A stretch of DNA of 64,000 nucleotides from Cellulomonas phragmiteti (lineage in GTDB: Bacteria; Actinomycetota; Actinomycetes; Actinomycetales; Cellulomonadaceae), in NCBI RefSeq assembly GCF_016862775.1, contig NZ_BONP01000003.1:186001-250000 (forward strand), in the 5' to 3' direction. Positions within the stretch are counted from its first letter, which is position 1; each line of letters begins with the position of its first letter. Below are positions 56,201 to 64,000 of this stretch, one piece after another. The position numbers and the translations under genes are program-made. Below the pieces are notes generated by a model. It was given only the letters and a program-made list of their open reading frames with translations, was not told where the DNA came from and ran no database searches.

Positions 56201-59126
56201 CGCCACGTTCACGCTGCCGGACCTGGCCGCCGGGACGTACGAGGTCAAGGTCGCGCACGGCCTGTCGTGGGCCGTCAACTACGGCGCCGGCGGCGTCCCC
56301 GGGGGCGCGAACATCGCGTTCTCGGCACCGGGCGGCTCACCGGTGGTGTTCACCTACGACCTGACGACCCACGTGCTCACCGTCGGCGCCGCGGACCCGC
56401 CGCTGCCGGGCACGGGGCAGCTCGCCGCGCACTGGGTCGACGCGCGCACGATCGCCTGGCCGGCGTCGTTCGTCGCGAGCGGCACCGACCCGGCGACGCT
56501 GGCCTTCACGCTGCACGCGTCCTCCGAGGCGTCGCTCGACGTCGTCGACGGTGCGGTCACGGGCGGTGACGTGATCGCCCTCACGCCGGTCGCGGGCGGC
56601 CTGACGGCGCGCCAGCTCGCCCGGTTCCCCGCGCTCGACGGCTACGTCGCGCTGCGCGTGGGCACCGACCGACGCACGGTCGAGCGCGTGCTGCGGGGCC
56701 AGCTCCTCGTGCGGCAGGCCGGCGCGGACGGGGCCGGGCAGGCCGTCACGGGTGTGCAGGTCCCGGGGGTGCTCGACGACCTGTACGCGGGCAGGGCGGT
56801 GCGGCGCGCGCTCGGCACCACGTGGGCGAAGGGCGCGCCCTCGCTCGCGCTGTGGGCCCCGACCGCGCAGGACGTCGACCTCCTGGTGTGGCCGGCCGGC
56901 CGCCGCGGCGCCGTCGACACCTCCGTCGAGCCCGTCCGCGCCGACGCACGGCGCGAGGCCGACGGGACGTGGACCGTGCGGGGGCCGCGTGCGTGGGACG
57001 GCGCGGCGTACGAGTGGGAGGTGACCGTGTACGCCCCGACGACGGGCGCGGTCGAGGTCAACAGGGTCACCGACCCGTACGCGGTGGCACTGACCCTCAA
57101 CAGCACGCACGGCGTGCTCGTCGACCTCGACGACCCGCGGTACCGCCCCCGGCAGTGGGAGCGGACCCCGCAGCCGCGCGTCCGCCCCGTGGACCAGACG
57201 ATCTACGAGCTGCACGTGCGCGACTTCTCGGTCTCCGACGCCACGGTCCCGCCCGCGCTGCGCGGCACGTACGGCGCGTTCACGGTGCGCCGCAGCGACG
57301 GTCGCGACCACCTGCGCGCGCTCGCGGACGCGGGCCTGACGACCGTGCACCTGCTGCCGACCTTCGACATCGCGTCGATCGAGGAGGACCGCGCGGCCCG
57401 GGCGACGCCGGACTGCGACCTGGCGGCCCTGCCGCCCGACTCGACGGAGCAGCAGGCGTGCGTGGCCGCCGTGGCCGCGCAGGACGGGTTCAACTGGGGC
57501 TACGACCCGTGGCACTGGACGGCGCCCGAGGGCTCGTACGCGGTCGACGCGCACGGCGGCGCGCGCGTCGCCGAGTTCCGCTCGATGGTCGGCGCGCTGC
57601 ACGCCGACGGGCTGCAGGTCGTGCTCGACCAGGTCTTCAACCACACGGCGGCCAGCGGCCAGGACGCGCAGAGCGTCCTCGACCGCGTCGTGCCCGGGTA
57701 CTACCACCGCCTGGACGCCCAGGGGCGCGTCGAGACGTCGACGTGCTGCCAGAACGTCGCCACCGAGCACGCCCTGGCCGAGAAGATGATGGTCGACTCG
57801 GTGGTCACCTGGGCCCGGGACCACAAGGTCGACGGGTTCCGGTTCGACCTCATGGGGCACCACTCGCGGCAGTCGATGGAGAAGGTGCGCGCCGCGCTCG
57901 ACCGGCTGACGCCGCGTCGCGACGGCGTCGACGGCCGGGCGGTGTACCTCTACGGCGAGGGATGGAACTTCGGCGAGGTCGCCGACGACCGGCTGTTCGA
58001 GCAGGCCACGCAGGGCCAGCTCGGCGGGACGGGGATCGGCACCTTCTCCGACCGGCTGCGCGACGCGGTCCGCGGCGGTGGCCCGTTCGACGAGGACCCG
58101 CGCCTGCAGGGGTTCGGCTCGGGTGCCTTCACCGACCCGAACGGCGCGCCGGTCAACGGCAGCGAGGCCGAGCAGCTCGCCCGCGTGCGGCACCAGGCCG
58201 ACCTGGTGCGGCTCGGCATGGCGGGCAACCTGCGCGCCTACGAGCTGCTCGCGAGCGACGGCACCGTGCGCCGCGGTGACCAGCTCGACTACAACGGGCA
58301 GCCCGCCGGGTACGCCGACTCCCCGGAGGAGGTCGTCACCTACGTCGACGCGCACGACAACGAGACGCTCTTCGACAACCTCGCCCTCAAGCTGCCGCAG
58401 GACACCCCCATGGCGGACCGGGTGCGGATGAACACCGTCTCGCTCGCCACCGTGACCCTGGCGCAGACCCCGTCGTTCTGGCACGCGGGCGCCGACCTGC
58501 TGCGCAGCAAGTCGCTCGACCGCAACTCCTACGACTCGGGGGACTGGTTCAACGTCCTCGACTTCTCGCGGCGGACCACCGGGTTCGGCCGCGGGCTGCC
58601 CCCGGCGCCCGACAACGAGGCGAGGTGGCCGTACCAGCAGCCGCTGCTGGCGGACCCGGCCCTGGTGCCGTCGACGGACGACATCTCGACGGCCGCGACC
58701 GCGGCGGCGGAGCTGCTGGAGCTGCGGTCCTCGACGCGCCTGTTCCGGTTGGGCGACGCGTCGCTGATCCGGCAGAAGGTGACGTTCCCCGGTTCGGGGC
58801 CCGAGGCGGCGCCCGGGGTCGTGGTCATGCACGTCGAGGACCGGCCCGGGTGGGACGGTGCGGCCCGGCGGTGGCGGGCGGACGTGGACCGGCGGCTGGA
58901 CGGCCTGCTCGTCGTGGTGAACGCGTCCGACGCGCCCGCCGCGCAGCGCGTCGACGTCCTGGCGGGCCGCCGCTACGTGCTGTCACCGGTGCAGGCGGGC
59001 GGGACCGACCCGTTCGTGCGCGGCACGACCTACGACCGGGCCACGGGGACGGTCGTGGTCCCGGCGCGGACGGTCGCGGTGCTCGTGGAACCGGCCGCTC
59101 GCGGGTTCGGGGCTGGGCGACCATGA
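53265..59126 (+). CDS. Secreted two-catalytic-domain amylopullulanase
   Basis: 1953 residues. Signal peptide (about 1-50). Domain order: X25-like starch-binding module (about 51-165); first GH13 amylase domain (about 170-830) with GIDGFRIDTVKH (Asp nucleophile), MFGEVYD (Glu acid) and LGNHDMGR (Asp); two tandem X25 modules near 842-940 and 944-1040, both with GCxGDWxPACxA; an N2/CBM48 region near 1050-1260 (LWAPTAQDVDLLVW); second GH13 pullulanase domain near 1310-1830 with VDGFRFDLMGHH, YGEGWNF and VDAHDNETL; a short C-terminal beta domain. It would cut both alpha-1,4 and alpha-1,6 links of starch outside the cell. AAGGAG precedes the ATG. Domain boundaries are estimates. Confidence 0.93.
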   Translation: MVGAALPRPTVRRTARHVLPGRRTAAALAAAAVAVSGAVVAAGPPAAAAAGSVTLVGSLQDELGCAADWEPTCGATALTATDVPGRFSATFTVPGGAHEWKVALDGAWDGSTGADGTDANTPLVLAGPADLTFTYDAATRRTSVVVPDLAGGYSAADAALVADPVRDPGAGEQLYFVLTDRFADGDPSNNTGGLTGDRLVTGLDPTDKGFYHGGDLAGLRERLDYVEGLGTTAIWLTPSFLNRPVQGTGADASAGYHGYWITDFTRIDPHLGTNAELEALIDDAHARGIKVFFDIITNHTADVIDYAEGRYTYVEQSVEPYRDAAGVPFDPADFAGTDDFPALDPAVSFPYTPVVDPADADVKVPAWLNDPTLYHNRGNSTWTGESVTHGDFDGLDDLMTEHPRVVDGFVDVYQAWVDLGIDGFRIDTVKHVDDEFWDVFTTQIAEHAASVGNPDFFMFGEVYDADAALTAPYVRDTDMNAILDFSFQAAAASYARGFSAAGLRALYASDDLYTTPTSNAQALPTFLGNHDMGRIGYAVKDADDPQARSGLAHALMYLTRGQPVVYYGDEQGFVGDGSLGGTDKDARQSMFATQVAEYADQALLDGTPAGSVDRFDTDAALYRHVAALADLRATTPALTTGAQVERHAEGAVYAFSRIGDDHVEHLVALNNAAAPVAVTLDTLTPGGTFTPLLATSGAEVVDGAAVTAAADGTVALTVPEFGAVVLRADGRVAPGDDAITLSAPGAGAALAGLVPVAATVDDAYATTSFAYRVVGDADFTPLGTAETAAPRVFHDVADLAPGTLVEYRAVRQDVAGGRSAASTYASVGVAVDGVDPPPGPGDVLVTVPGSHNAAMGCPGDWQPACEAARLTSPNGLVYSGTFTLPPGDYEYKVAVGGSWDENYGAGGAPGGANIAYTVTGAGPQQVTFVYDATTHQVTSSAQGPLLTFPGSYQSESGCAGDWDPACLATALVDGDGDGTATFTLPDLAAGTYEVKVAHGLSWAVNYGAGGVPGGANIAFSAPGGSPVVFTYDLTTHVLTVGAADPPLPGTGQLAAHWVDARTIAWPASFVASGTDPATLAFTLHASSEASLDVVDGAVTGGDVIALTPVAGGLTARQLARFPALDGYVALRVGTDRRTVERVLRGQLLVRQAGADGAGQAVTGVQVPGVLDDLYAGRAVRRALGTTWAKGAPSLALWAPTAQDVDLLVWPAGRRGAVDTSVEPVRADARREADGTWTVRGPRAWDGAAYEWEVTVYAPTTGAVEVNRVTDPYAVALTLNSTHGVLVDLDDPRYRPRQWERTPQPRVRPVDQTIYELHVRDFSVSDATVPPALRGTYGAFTVRRSDGRDHLRALADAGLTTVHLLPTFDIASIEEDRAARATPDCDLAALPPDSTEQQACVAAVAAQDGFNWGYDPWHWTAPEGSYAVDAHGGARVAEFRSMVGALHADGLQVVLDQVFNHTAASGQDAQSVLDRVVPGYYHRLDAQGRVETSTCCQNVATEHALAEKMMVDSVVTWARDHKVDGFRFDLMGHHSRQSMEKVRAALDRLTPRRDGVDGRAVYLYGEGWNFGEVADDRLFEQATQGQLGGTGIGTFSDRLRDAVRGGGPFDEDPRLQGFGSGAFTDPNGAPVNGSEAEQLARVRHQADLVRLGMAGNLRAYELLASDGTVRRGDQLDYNGQPAGYADSPEEVVTYVDAHDNETLFDNLALKLPQDTPMADRVRMNTVSLATVTLAQTPSFWHAGADLLRSKSLDRNSYDSGDWFNVLDFSRRTTGFGRGLPPAPDNEARWPYQQPLLADPALVPSTDDISTAATAAAELLELRSSTRLFRLGDASLIRQKVTFPGSGPEAAPGVVVMHVEDRPGWDGAARRWRADVDRRLDGLLVVVNASDAPAAQRVDVLAGRRYVLSPVQAGGTDPFVRGTTYDRATGTVVVPARTVAVLVEPAARGFGAGRP

Positions 59127-59330
59127 CTTCACCGCTCGAAGACATCGAGCACCCGCCAGGGTGATCGCCCCCAGGATCCGGGCGCTCACCCACACGGGTG
59201 GCGTCCGCCACCCTGCTGCATCGGTCAGGACACGGAATGGTCACGGCCCTTGCCGTCGTGAAGCCTTCAGGTCTTGAATGCAGCACGAAGCCGTACCCGG
59301 CTCCCCGGCACTGTCGCCGGCCCGGGTGGG

Positions 59331-59349
59331 CGGGACGACGGACGTCCCG
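59331..59349. promoter_or_regulatory. Inverted repeat before the sugar-binding lipoprotein gene
   Basis: CGGGAC and GTCCCG flank a 7-base spacer, ending 34 bases before the ATG at 59384. It may be a leader hairpin or an operator for the sugar importer. The 257-base gap from 59127 holds no gene and no sure promoter. Confidence 0.3.
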
Positions 59350-59383
59350 ACCGTCGAGCGGCGCACAGAGGGAGCGGACAACG

Positions 59384-60514
59384 ATGTCACTGGCGTGGAA
59401 GAAGAGCGCGATCGCGATGGTCGCCGCAGGTGTGCTCGTCGGGTCCATGGCGGCCTGCAGCACCGAGCGTGACGCAGGTACGGGGAGCACCGACGGCGCC
59501 GGCGGCGCGGAGGACACCATGGTCGGCATCGCGATGCCGACCAAGAGCCTCGAGCGGTGGAACCGCGACGGTGCGCACCTCGAGGGCCTGCTGCAGTCCG
59601 CAGGCTACGAGACGAGCCTGCAGTACGCCGACAACAAGGTCGACCAGCAGATCACCCAGCTGGAGAACATGATCAACCAGGGCGCCGACATCCTCGTCAT
59701 CGCCTCGATCGACGGCACGGCCCTCGCGCCGACCCTCGAGCAGGCGGCGGACGCCGGCATCACGGTCATCGCGTACGACCGCCTCATCAACGACACCCCC
59801 AACGTCGACTACTACGCGACGTTCGACAACTACGGCGTCGGCAAGATGCAGGGTGAGTTCATCGTCGAGGCCCTCGACCTCGAGAACGCCGCCGGGCCCT
59901 TCAACCTGGAGCCCTTCGCCGGGTCGCCCGACGACAACAACGCGAAGTTCTTCTTCGCCGGTGCCTGGGACATCCTGCTGCCGTACGTGGAGAGCGGCAA
60001 GCTCGTCGTCCCCTCCGGCAAGTCCCCGGCGTCGAACGACGACTGGCAGTCCATCGGCGTCCAGGGCTGGAGCTCGGACACCGCCCAGGGCGAGATGGAG
60101 AACCGTCTCAACTCGTTCTACGCCGCCGGCGCCAAGGTCGACGTCGTGCTGTCGCCCAACGACTCGCTCGCGCTGGGCATCGCCCAGGCGCTCGAGGGCA
60201 ACGGCTACGCGCCCGGCGAGGGCTACCCGATCCTCACGGGTCAGGACGCCGACCAGGCGAACGTCCTCAACATGATCGCGGGCAAGCAGTCCATGTCCGT
60301 CTGGAAGGACACCCGCACGCTCGGTGACAAGGTCGCCGTGATGGTCCAGCAGATCGTCGACGGCGACACCGTCGAGGTCAACGACGAGGAGACCTACGAC
60401 AACGGCGAGAAGGTCGTCCCGACCTACCTGCTCCCGCCGCAGGTCATCACGCCGGAGAACGTCGAGATCCTCGTCGACTCGGGCTTCTACGGCGCCGGGG
60501 ACCTCGGCCTGTGA
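59384..60514 (+). CDS. chvE: ChvE-type multiple-sugar-binding lipoprotein
   Basis: 376 residues. Lipoprotein signal ending in GSMAACSTE (Cys near residue 25). Periplasmic-binding-protein fold of the xylose/ChvE group: VGIAMPTKSLERWNRDG, QITQLENMINQGADILVIAS, ITVIAYDRLINDT, DVVLSPNDSLALGIAQAL, and ILTGQDADQANVLNMIAGKQ. It binds aldoses such as xylose, galactose or glucose outside the cell and hands them to the permease. GAGGGAG lies upstream of the ATG. Confidence 0.92.
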   Translation: MSLAWKKSAIAMVAAGVLVGSMAACSTERDAGTGSTDGAGGAEDTMVGIAMPTKSLERWNRDGAHLEGLLQSAGYETSLQYADNKVDQQITQLENMINQGADILVIASIDGTALAPTLEQAADAGITVIAYDRLINDTPNVDYYATFDNYGVGKMQGEFIVEALDLENAAGPFNLEPFAGSPDDNNAKFFFAGAWDILLPYVESGKLVVPSGKSPASNDDWQSIGVQGWSSDTAQGEMENRLNSFYAAGAKVDVVLSPNDSLALGIAQALEGNGYAPGEGYPILTGQDADQANVLNMIAGKQSMSVWKDTRTLGDKVAVMVQQIVDGDTVEVNDEETYDNGEKVVPTYLLPPQVITPENVEILVDSGFYGAGDLGL

Positions 60515-60520
60515 GACCGC

Positions 60521-60554
60521 GCCGGCCGCGCGACCCCCGGGTCGCGCGGCCGGC
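60521..60554 (+). other. Intercistronic hairpin between chvE and the ATPase gene
   Basis: Bases 60521-60536 pair perfectly with 60539-60554, giving a 14-16 bp stem with minimal loop. Such hairpins after binding-protein genes protect the upstream mRNA or partly stop transcription, allowing more binding protein than ATPase to be made. Confidence 0.6.
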
Positions 60555-60598
60555 CGCCCCACCCCCTCCGGCCGGTCCGGACCATCCAGCGAGGACAC

Positions 60599-62146
60599 AT
60601 GGACACCGAGCACATCCTCGAGATGCGCGGCATCACCAAGACCTTCCCCGGCGTCAAGGCGCTCTCCGACGTCACCCTGGCGGTGCGCCGCGGCGAGATC
60701 CACGCGATCTGCGGGGAGAACGGCGCCGGCAAGTCGACGCTCATGAAGGTGCTGTCGGGCATCTACCCCCACGGCACGTACGACGGCGAGATCGTCCTCG
60801 ACGGCGAGGTCCAGGAGTTCCGCGGCATCCGCGACTCCGAGCGCCAGGGGATCGTCATCATCCACCAGGAGCTCGCGCTCTCGCCGTACCTGTCGATCGC
60901 CGAGAACATCTTCCTCGGCAACGAGCGCGCGGCCCGCGGCGTCGTCGACTGGAACCGCACCAACGCCGAGGCGTCGCGGCTGCTCGCACGCGTCGGCCTC
61001 GCGGAGCGGCCCGACACGCGCGTGAGCGACATCGGTGTCGGCAAGCAGCAGCTCGTCGAGATCGCCAAGGCGCTCTCCAAGGAGGTGCGCCTGCTCATCC
61101 TCGACGAGCCGACCGCCGCTCTCAACGACGAGGACAGCGCGCACCTGCTCGCGCTCATCGAGGGGCTGCGTGGCGAGGGCATCACCTCGATCATCATCAG
61201 CCACAAGCTGAACGAGATCGAGAAGATCGCCGACACCACGACGATCATCCGCGACGGCCAGACGATCGAGTCGCTCGACATGCACGGCGACGACCCCGTC
61301 ACCGAGGAGCGGATCATCCGCGGCATGGTCGGACGCCCGCTCGACCACCGCTTCCCCGACCACACGCCCGTCATCGGCGAGGAGGTGCTGCGCATCGAGG
61401 ACTGGACGGTGCACCACCCCGTCGACCAGGCGCGCAAGGTCGTCGACGGCGCGAGCCTGACCGTGCGCCGGGGCGAGATCGTGGGCCTGGCGGGTCTCAT
61501 GGGCGCCGGTCGCACCGAGCTCGCGATGAGCGTCTTCGGCCGCTCGTACGGCACCCGCATCTCCGGACGCCTCTTCAAGAACGGCGTGGAGGTCACGGCG
61601 GGGAGCGTGCAGGAGGCCATCGGGCACGGCATCGCGTACGCGACGGAGGACCGCAAGCGGTTCGGTCTGAACCTCATCGACACCGTCCAGCACAACATCT
61701 CGGCCGCGGCGCTCGGCACGCTCTCGCGGGGAGGTGTCGTGGACCGCGAGGAGGAGTCGAAGATCGCCGAGCGGTACCGCAAGGACCTCAACATCCGCAC
61801 ACCGACGGTGACCGCGCTCGTCGGCAAGCTCTCGGGCGGCAACCAGCAGAAGGTCGTGCTGGCCAAGTGGCTCTTCGCCGACCCGGACGTGCTCATCCTC
61901 GACGAGCCGACGCGCGGCATCGACGTCGGCGCGAAGTACGAGATCTACACGATCATCAACAGGCTGGCCGACGCCGGCAAGGGTGTGCTCGTCATCTCCT
62001 CCGAGCTGCCCGAGCTGCTCGGGGTCTGCGACCGCATCTACGCGCTCAGCCAGGGCCGTGTCACGGGCGAGGTGGCCCGGGCCGACGCGACCCAGGAGCA
62101 CCTCATGCACTTCATGACGATGGACAAGGACGGGATCGCCCGATGA
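60599..62146 (+). CDS. gguA: Sugar ABC importer ATPase, GguA/MmsA type
   Basis: 515 residues with two ATPase domains of the CUT2 group. First: Walker [13 protein letters not shown], signature region [15 protein letters not shown], Walker [13 protein letters not shown]. Second: degenerate Walker [11 protein letters not shown], signature [14 protein letters not shown], Walker [15 protein letters not shown]. Degeneracy of the second P-loop is normal for CUT2 sugar ATPases. It works with the ChvE-like receptor and the permease that follows, whose start overlaps its stop by 4 bases. Confidence 0.93.
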   Translation: MDTEHILEMRGITKTFPGVKALSDVTLAVRRGEIHAICGENGAGKSTLMKVLSGIYPHGTYDGEIVLDGEVQEFRGIRDSERQGIVIIHQELALSPYLSIAENIFLGNERAARGVVDWNRTNAEASRLLARVGLAERPDTRVSDIGVGKQQLVEIAKALSKEVRLLILDEPTAALNDEDSAHLLALIEGLRGEGITSIIISHKLNEIEKIADTTTIIRDGQTIESLDMHGDDPVTEERIIRGMVGRPLDHRFPDHTPVIGEEVLRIEDWTVHHPVDQARKVVDGASLTVRRGEIVGLAGLMGAGRTELAMSVFGRSYGTRISGRLFKNGVEVTAGSVQEAIGHGIAYATEDRKRFGLNLIDTVQHNISAAALGTLSRGGVVDREEESKIAERYRKDLNIRTPTVTALVGKLSGGNQQKVVLAKWLFADPDVLILDEPTRGIDVGAKYEIYTIINRLADAGKGVLVISSELPELLGVCDRIYALSQGRVTGEVARADATQEHLMHFMTMDKDGIAR

Positions 62147-63378
62147 GCACCACCACCGACGTCAACGTCCCCTCCCCGACCCCGCCCGGTGCGCCGCGCG
62201 TGTCGATCGGGCAGCGGCTGCAGGGTCTGGGCGGCAACGCGCGCCAGTACGGCATCTTCGGTGCGCTGGTCGTCATCGTCCTGCTGTTCCAGGTGCTGAC
62301 GGACGGCAAGCTGCTGCTGGCCAACAACGTCGCGGCGCTGTTCCAGCAGAACGCGCACATCATGGTGCTCGCGATCGGCATGCTCATGGTCATCGTCGCG
62401 GGTCACATCGACCTGTCGGTGGGCTCCGTCGTCGCGTTCGTCGGTGGCGTCGTGGCCACGACGATGCGCGACTTCGACGCCCCCTGGCTGGTGGCGGTGC
62501 TCGTCGGCCTGGCGCTGGGCGCGCTCGTCGGTGCCTGGCAGGGGTTCTGGGTCGCCTACGTGGGCATCCCGGCGTTCATCGTGACCCTCGCGGGCATGCT
62601 CGTGTTCCGCGGCCTCGCGCTCGTGGTGGTCGGCGAGACGCTCGCGGGCCTGCCCTCCTCGTTCATCCGCATCTCCAAGGGGTCCCTGCCCAACGTGCTG
62701 GGATTCCTCAACAACATGGACGTCGTCACGCTGGTGATCGGCGCCCTGGCCGTCGCCGCGATCGTGGTGAGCCAGCTGCGGGCGCGCAGCGCGCTGCGCA
62801 AGCACGACCTGCACGTGGAGGCGTCCGGCCTGTTCCTGGCGAAGATCGCGATGATCGCCGTCGGCATCGGCATCCTCACCGTCATCCTGTCGTTCTCGGC
62901 CGGTGGCACTCCCATCGTCCTGGTCATCGTCGGCGTCCTCGTCGTCGCCTACTCGTTCCTCATGGGCCGCACCGTCTTCGGCCGGCACATCTACGCGATC
63001 GGCGGCAACCGGGCGGCGGCGGCGCTGTCCGGCGTGAACACGCGCAAGGTCGACTTCTGGATCTTCGTCAACATGGGTCTGCTCGCCGGGGCCGCCGCGG
63101 TCTTCACCACCGCACGCGCCGGCGCCGCCATCGCGTCGGCGGGCCAGAACTACGAGCTCGACGCGATCGCCGCGTGCTTCATCGGCGGGGCGGCCGTCAC
63201 GGGCGGCATCGGCCGGATCGCCGGCGCCATCGTGGGGGCGCTGATCATGGGCGTGCTCAACATGGGGCTGTCGATCCTGTCGGTCGACCCGTCGTGGCAG
63301 ATGGCCATCAAGGGCATGGTGCTCCTGCTGGCCGTCGCGTTCGACCTGCTCAACAAGCGCCGCGCGGGCACGCAGTAG
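62143..63378 (+). CDS. gguB: Sugar ABC importer permease, GguB/MmsB type
   Basis: 411 residues. About ten to twelve helices of the BPD_transp_2 family with [40 protein letters not shown], and the loop [20 protein letters not shown], then [18 protein letters not shown]. The GGN...ALSG loop contacts the ATPase. The extra helices between residues 190 and 300 are typical of GguB/XylH. ATG overlaps the ATPase stop by 4 bases. The next gene is a ROK regulator, a likely controller of this operon. Confidence 0.93.
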   Translation: MSTTTDVNVPSPTPPGAPRVSIGQRLQGLGGNARQYGIFGALVVIVLLFQVLTDGKLLLANNVAALFQQNAHIMVLAIGMLMVIVAGHIDLSVGSVVAFVGGVVATTMRDFDAPWLVAVLVGLALGALVGAWQGFWVAYVGIPAFIVTLAGMLVFRGLALVVVGETLAGLPSSFIRISKGSLPNVLGFLNNMDVVTLVIGALAVAAIVVSQLRARSALRKHDLHVEASGLFLAKIAMIAVGIGILTVILSFSAGGTPIVLVIVGVLVVAYSFLMGRTVFGRHIYAIGGNRAAAALSGVNTRKVDFWIFVNMGLLAGAAAVFTTARAGAAIASAGQNYELDAIAACFIGGAAVTGGIGRIAGAIVGALIMGVLNMGLSILSVDPSWQMAIKGMVLLLAVAFDLLNKRRAGTQ

Positions 63379-63412
63379 GGCCCGGTCGCACGGTGCGGCG
63401 CGTGCGCGCCGG

Positions 63413-63418
63413 TAGGTT
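63413..63418 (+). promoter_or_regulatory. Leaderless -10 box of the ROK regulator
   Basis: TAGGTT, identical to the purN box, lies 6 bases before the GTG at 63425. Confidence 0.6.
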
Positions 63419-63424
63419 GCCCCC

Positions 63425-64000
63425 GTGAGCAGGCGAGCGGCGGCGGCGGGCTCGCAGACGGCCCTGCGCGAGGCCAACAAGGCGCTGGTGGTCGGGACGG
63501 TGCAGCGGTACGGCGGGCTCACGCAGGTCGAGCTCGCCGCCGCCACGGGCCTGTCCCAGGCGACGGTGTCGACCATCGTCCGCGAGCTGCTCGCGGCCGG
63601 CCTGGTCGACACCGCCGTCACCACCCGCAGCGGCCGGCGCGCCCAGCTCGTCACGCTCGCCCGGCGGGTGGGTCTGGCGGTGGGCGTGCAGGTGGGGCAC
63701 CGGCACCTGCGGGTCGCGCTGGGGGACTTCGCCCACGAGGTCGTGGCCGAGCAGATGCTCCCGCTGCCGTACGAGCACCCGTCGGACACCACCCTGGACC
63801 GCGCGGCCCTGCTCGTGATGGAGCTCCTCGAGCGGATCGGGTCCGGGCTCGACGACGTCGTCGGCATCGGGGTGGGCGTCCCGGCGCCCGTCGACACGGA
63901 CACCGGCATGGTCTCGGTGCCCGGTCTGCTGCGCGGCTGGGAGGGGGAGCACCTGGGGCAGGTGCTCACCAAGCGGCTGGGCCGCCCCGTGCACGTCGAC
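63425..64000 (+). CDS. ROK family transcriptional regulator (truncated by window end)
   Basis: The first 192 codons are in the window; the frame is open to the edge. An N-terminal winged helix-turn-helix (QVELAAATGLSQATVSTIVR, residues about 35-55, then GLVDT...SGRRAQLVTL) is followed by the ROK sugar-kinase-like domain (VGLAVGVQVGHRHLRVALGD, VGIGVGVPAPVDTDTG, LLRGWEGEHLGQVL). Such XylR/NagC-like proteins repress sugar uptake operons and respond to a sugar ligand. Its position next to the ChvE-GguAB genes suggests that it controls them. The sugar-binding EGH and zinc motifs would lie beyond the edge. Confidence 0.9.
   Translation, partial: MSRRAAAAGSQTALREANKALVVGTVQRYGGLTQVELAAATGLSQATVSTIVRELLAAGLVDTAVTTRSGRRAQLVTLARRVGLAVGVQVGHRHLRVALGDFAHEVVAEQMLPLPYEHPSDTTLDRAALLVMELLERIGSGLDDVVGIGVGVPAPVDTDTGMVSVPGLLRGWEGEHLGQVLTKRLGRPVHVD

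Noticed and set aside
53205-56258. 1017-codon minus-strand frame opposite the amylopullulanase
   Set aside because: No family motifs, valine/arginine-rich antisense composition, and complete conflict with the GH13 gene.

Overview
The window looks like a chromosomal segment of a very high-GC Gram-positive actinobacterium, most likely Micrococcales and close to Cellulomonas. This is an inference from base composition, frequent GTG starts, many 4-bp ATGA/GTGA stop-start overlaps, actinobacterial gene neighbourhoods (sucC-sucD-DUF6350-purN-purH, DUF3017, icd, mdh) and a very large secreted amylopullulanase. No rRNA, tRNA, CRISPR array, insertion sequence or prophage gene was seen. Coding density is near 95 percent and no gene-free gap exceeds about 300 bases.

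Layout. 1-765: start of an ABC exporter (cut by the window edge) and a DUF192 gene, both on the minus strand. 976-14573: a Tad/Flp pilus island: zinc-ribbon protein, CpaB, a TadZ-TadE fusion, TadE, TadA ATPase, TadB, TadC, a NarL-type two-component pair, the Flp pilin, an OmpA-domain lipoprotein, a TadG-like protein, a large protein with a Flp-type N terminus, and a small lipoprotein. No prepilin peptidase gene is present. 14623-18513: guaA, a DUF3817 protein, a family 4 glycosyltransferase and a small membrane protein. 18660-22505: an envelope-stress type cassette in which a PspC/LiaF-like protein diverges from a PspC-fused histidine kinase and its LuxR-type regulator. 22521-26822: HIT-like protein, two membrane proteins and the PcrA/UvrD helicase.

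26838-32694: a minus-strand three-gene unit, coupled by 4-bp overlaps, with a Pls/PosA-type single-module peptide synthetase, an M1 metallopeptidase and a uridine-kinase-like protein. The synthetase specificity residues read DAESIGTVVK, which resembles a lysine code, so a poly-lysine-like product is plausible. 32919-45884: central metabolism (sucCD, purN, purH, icd, mdh) with interspersed membrane proteins, an FAD reductase, an aquaporin and a small hydrolase. 46007-52423: a BMP/nucleoside-type ABC importer (ATPase, two permeases, binding lipoprotein) followed by two isochorismatase-family genes. One matches biuret hydrolase and keeps its catalytic triad. The other has lost two of the three residues. 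A leaderless 21-codon leader ORF, overlaid by repeated GTGGATACAC decamers, precedes the importer. 52473-59126: DUF167, DUF1801 and a 1953-residue two-catalytic-domain amylopullulanase. 59384-64000: a ChvE/GguAB-type sugar ABC importer and the start of a ROK-family regulator.

Promoter structure is unusually legible. At many genes a TAnnnT -10 box sits 6 or 7 bases before the start codon, implying leaderless transcripts. Convergent gene pairs are often separated by perfect long-stem hairpins. All functions are read from the sequence and from recalled family knowledge; no database search was run.
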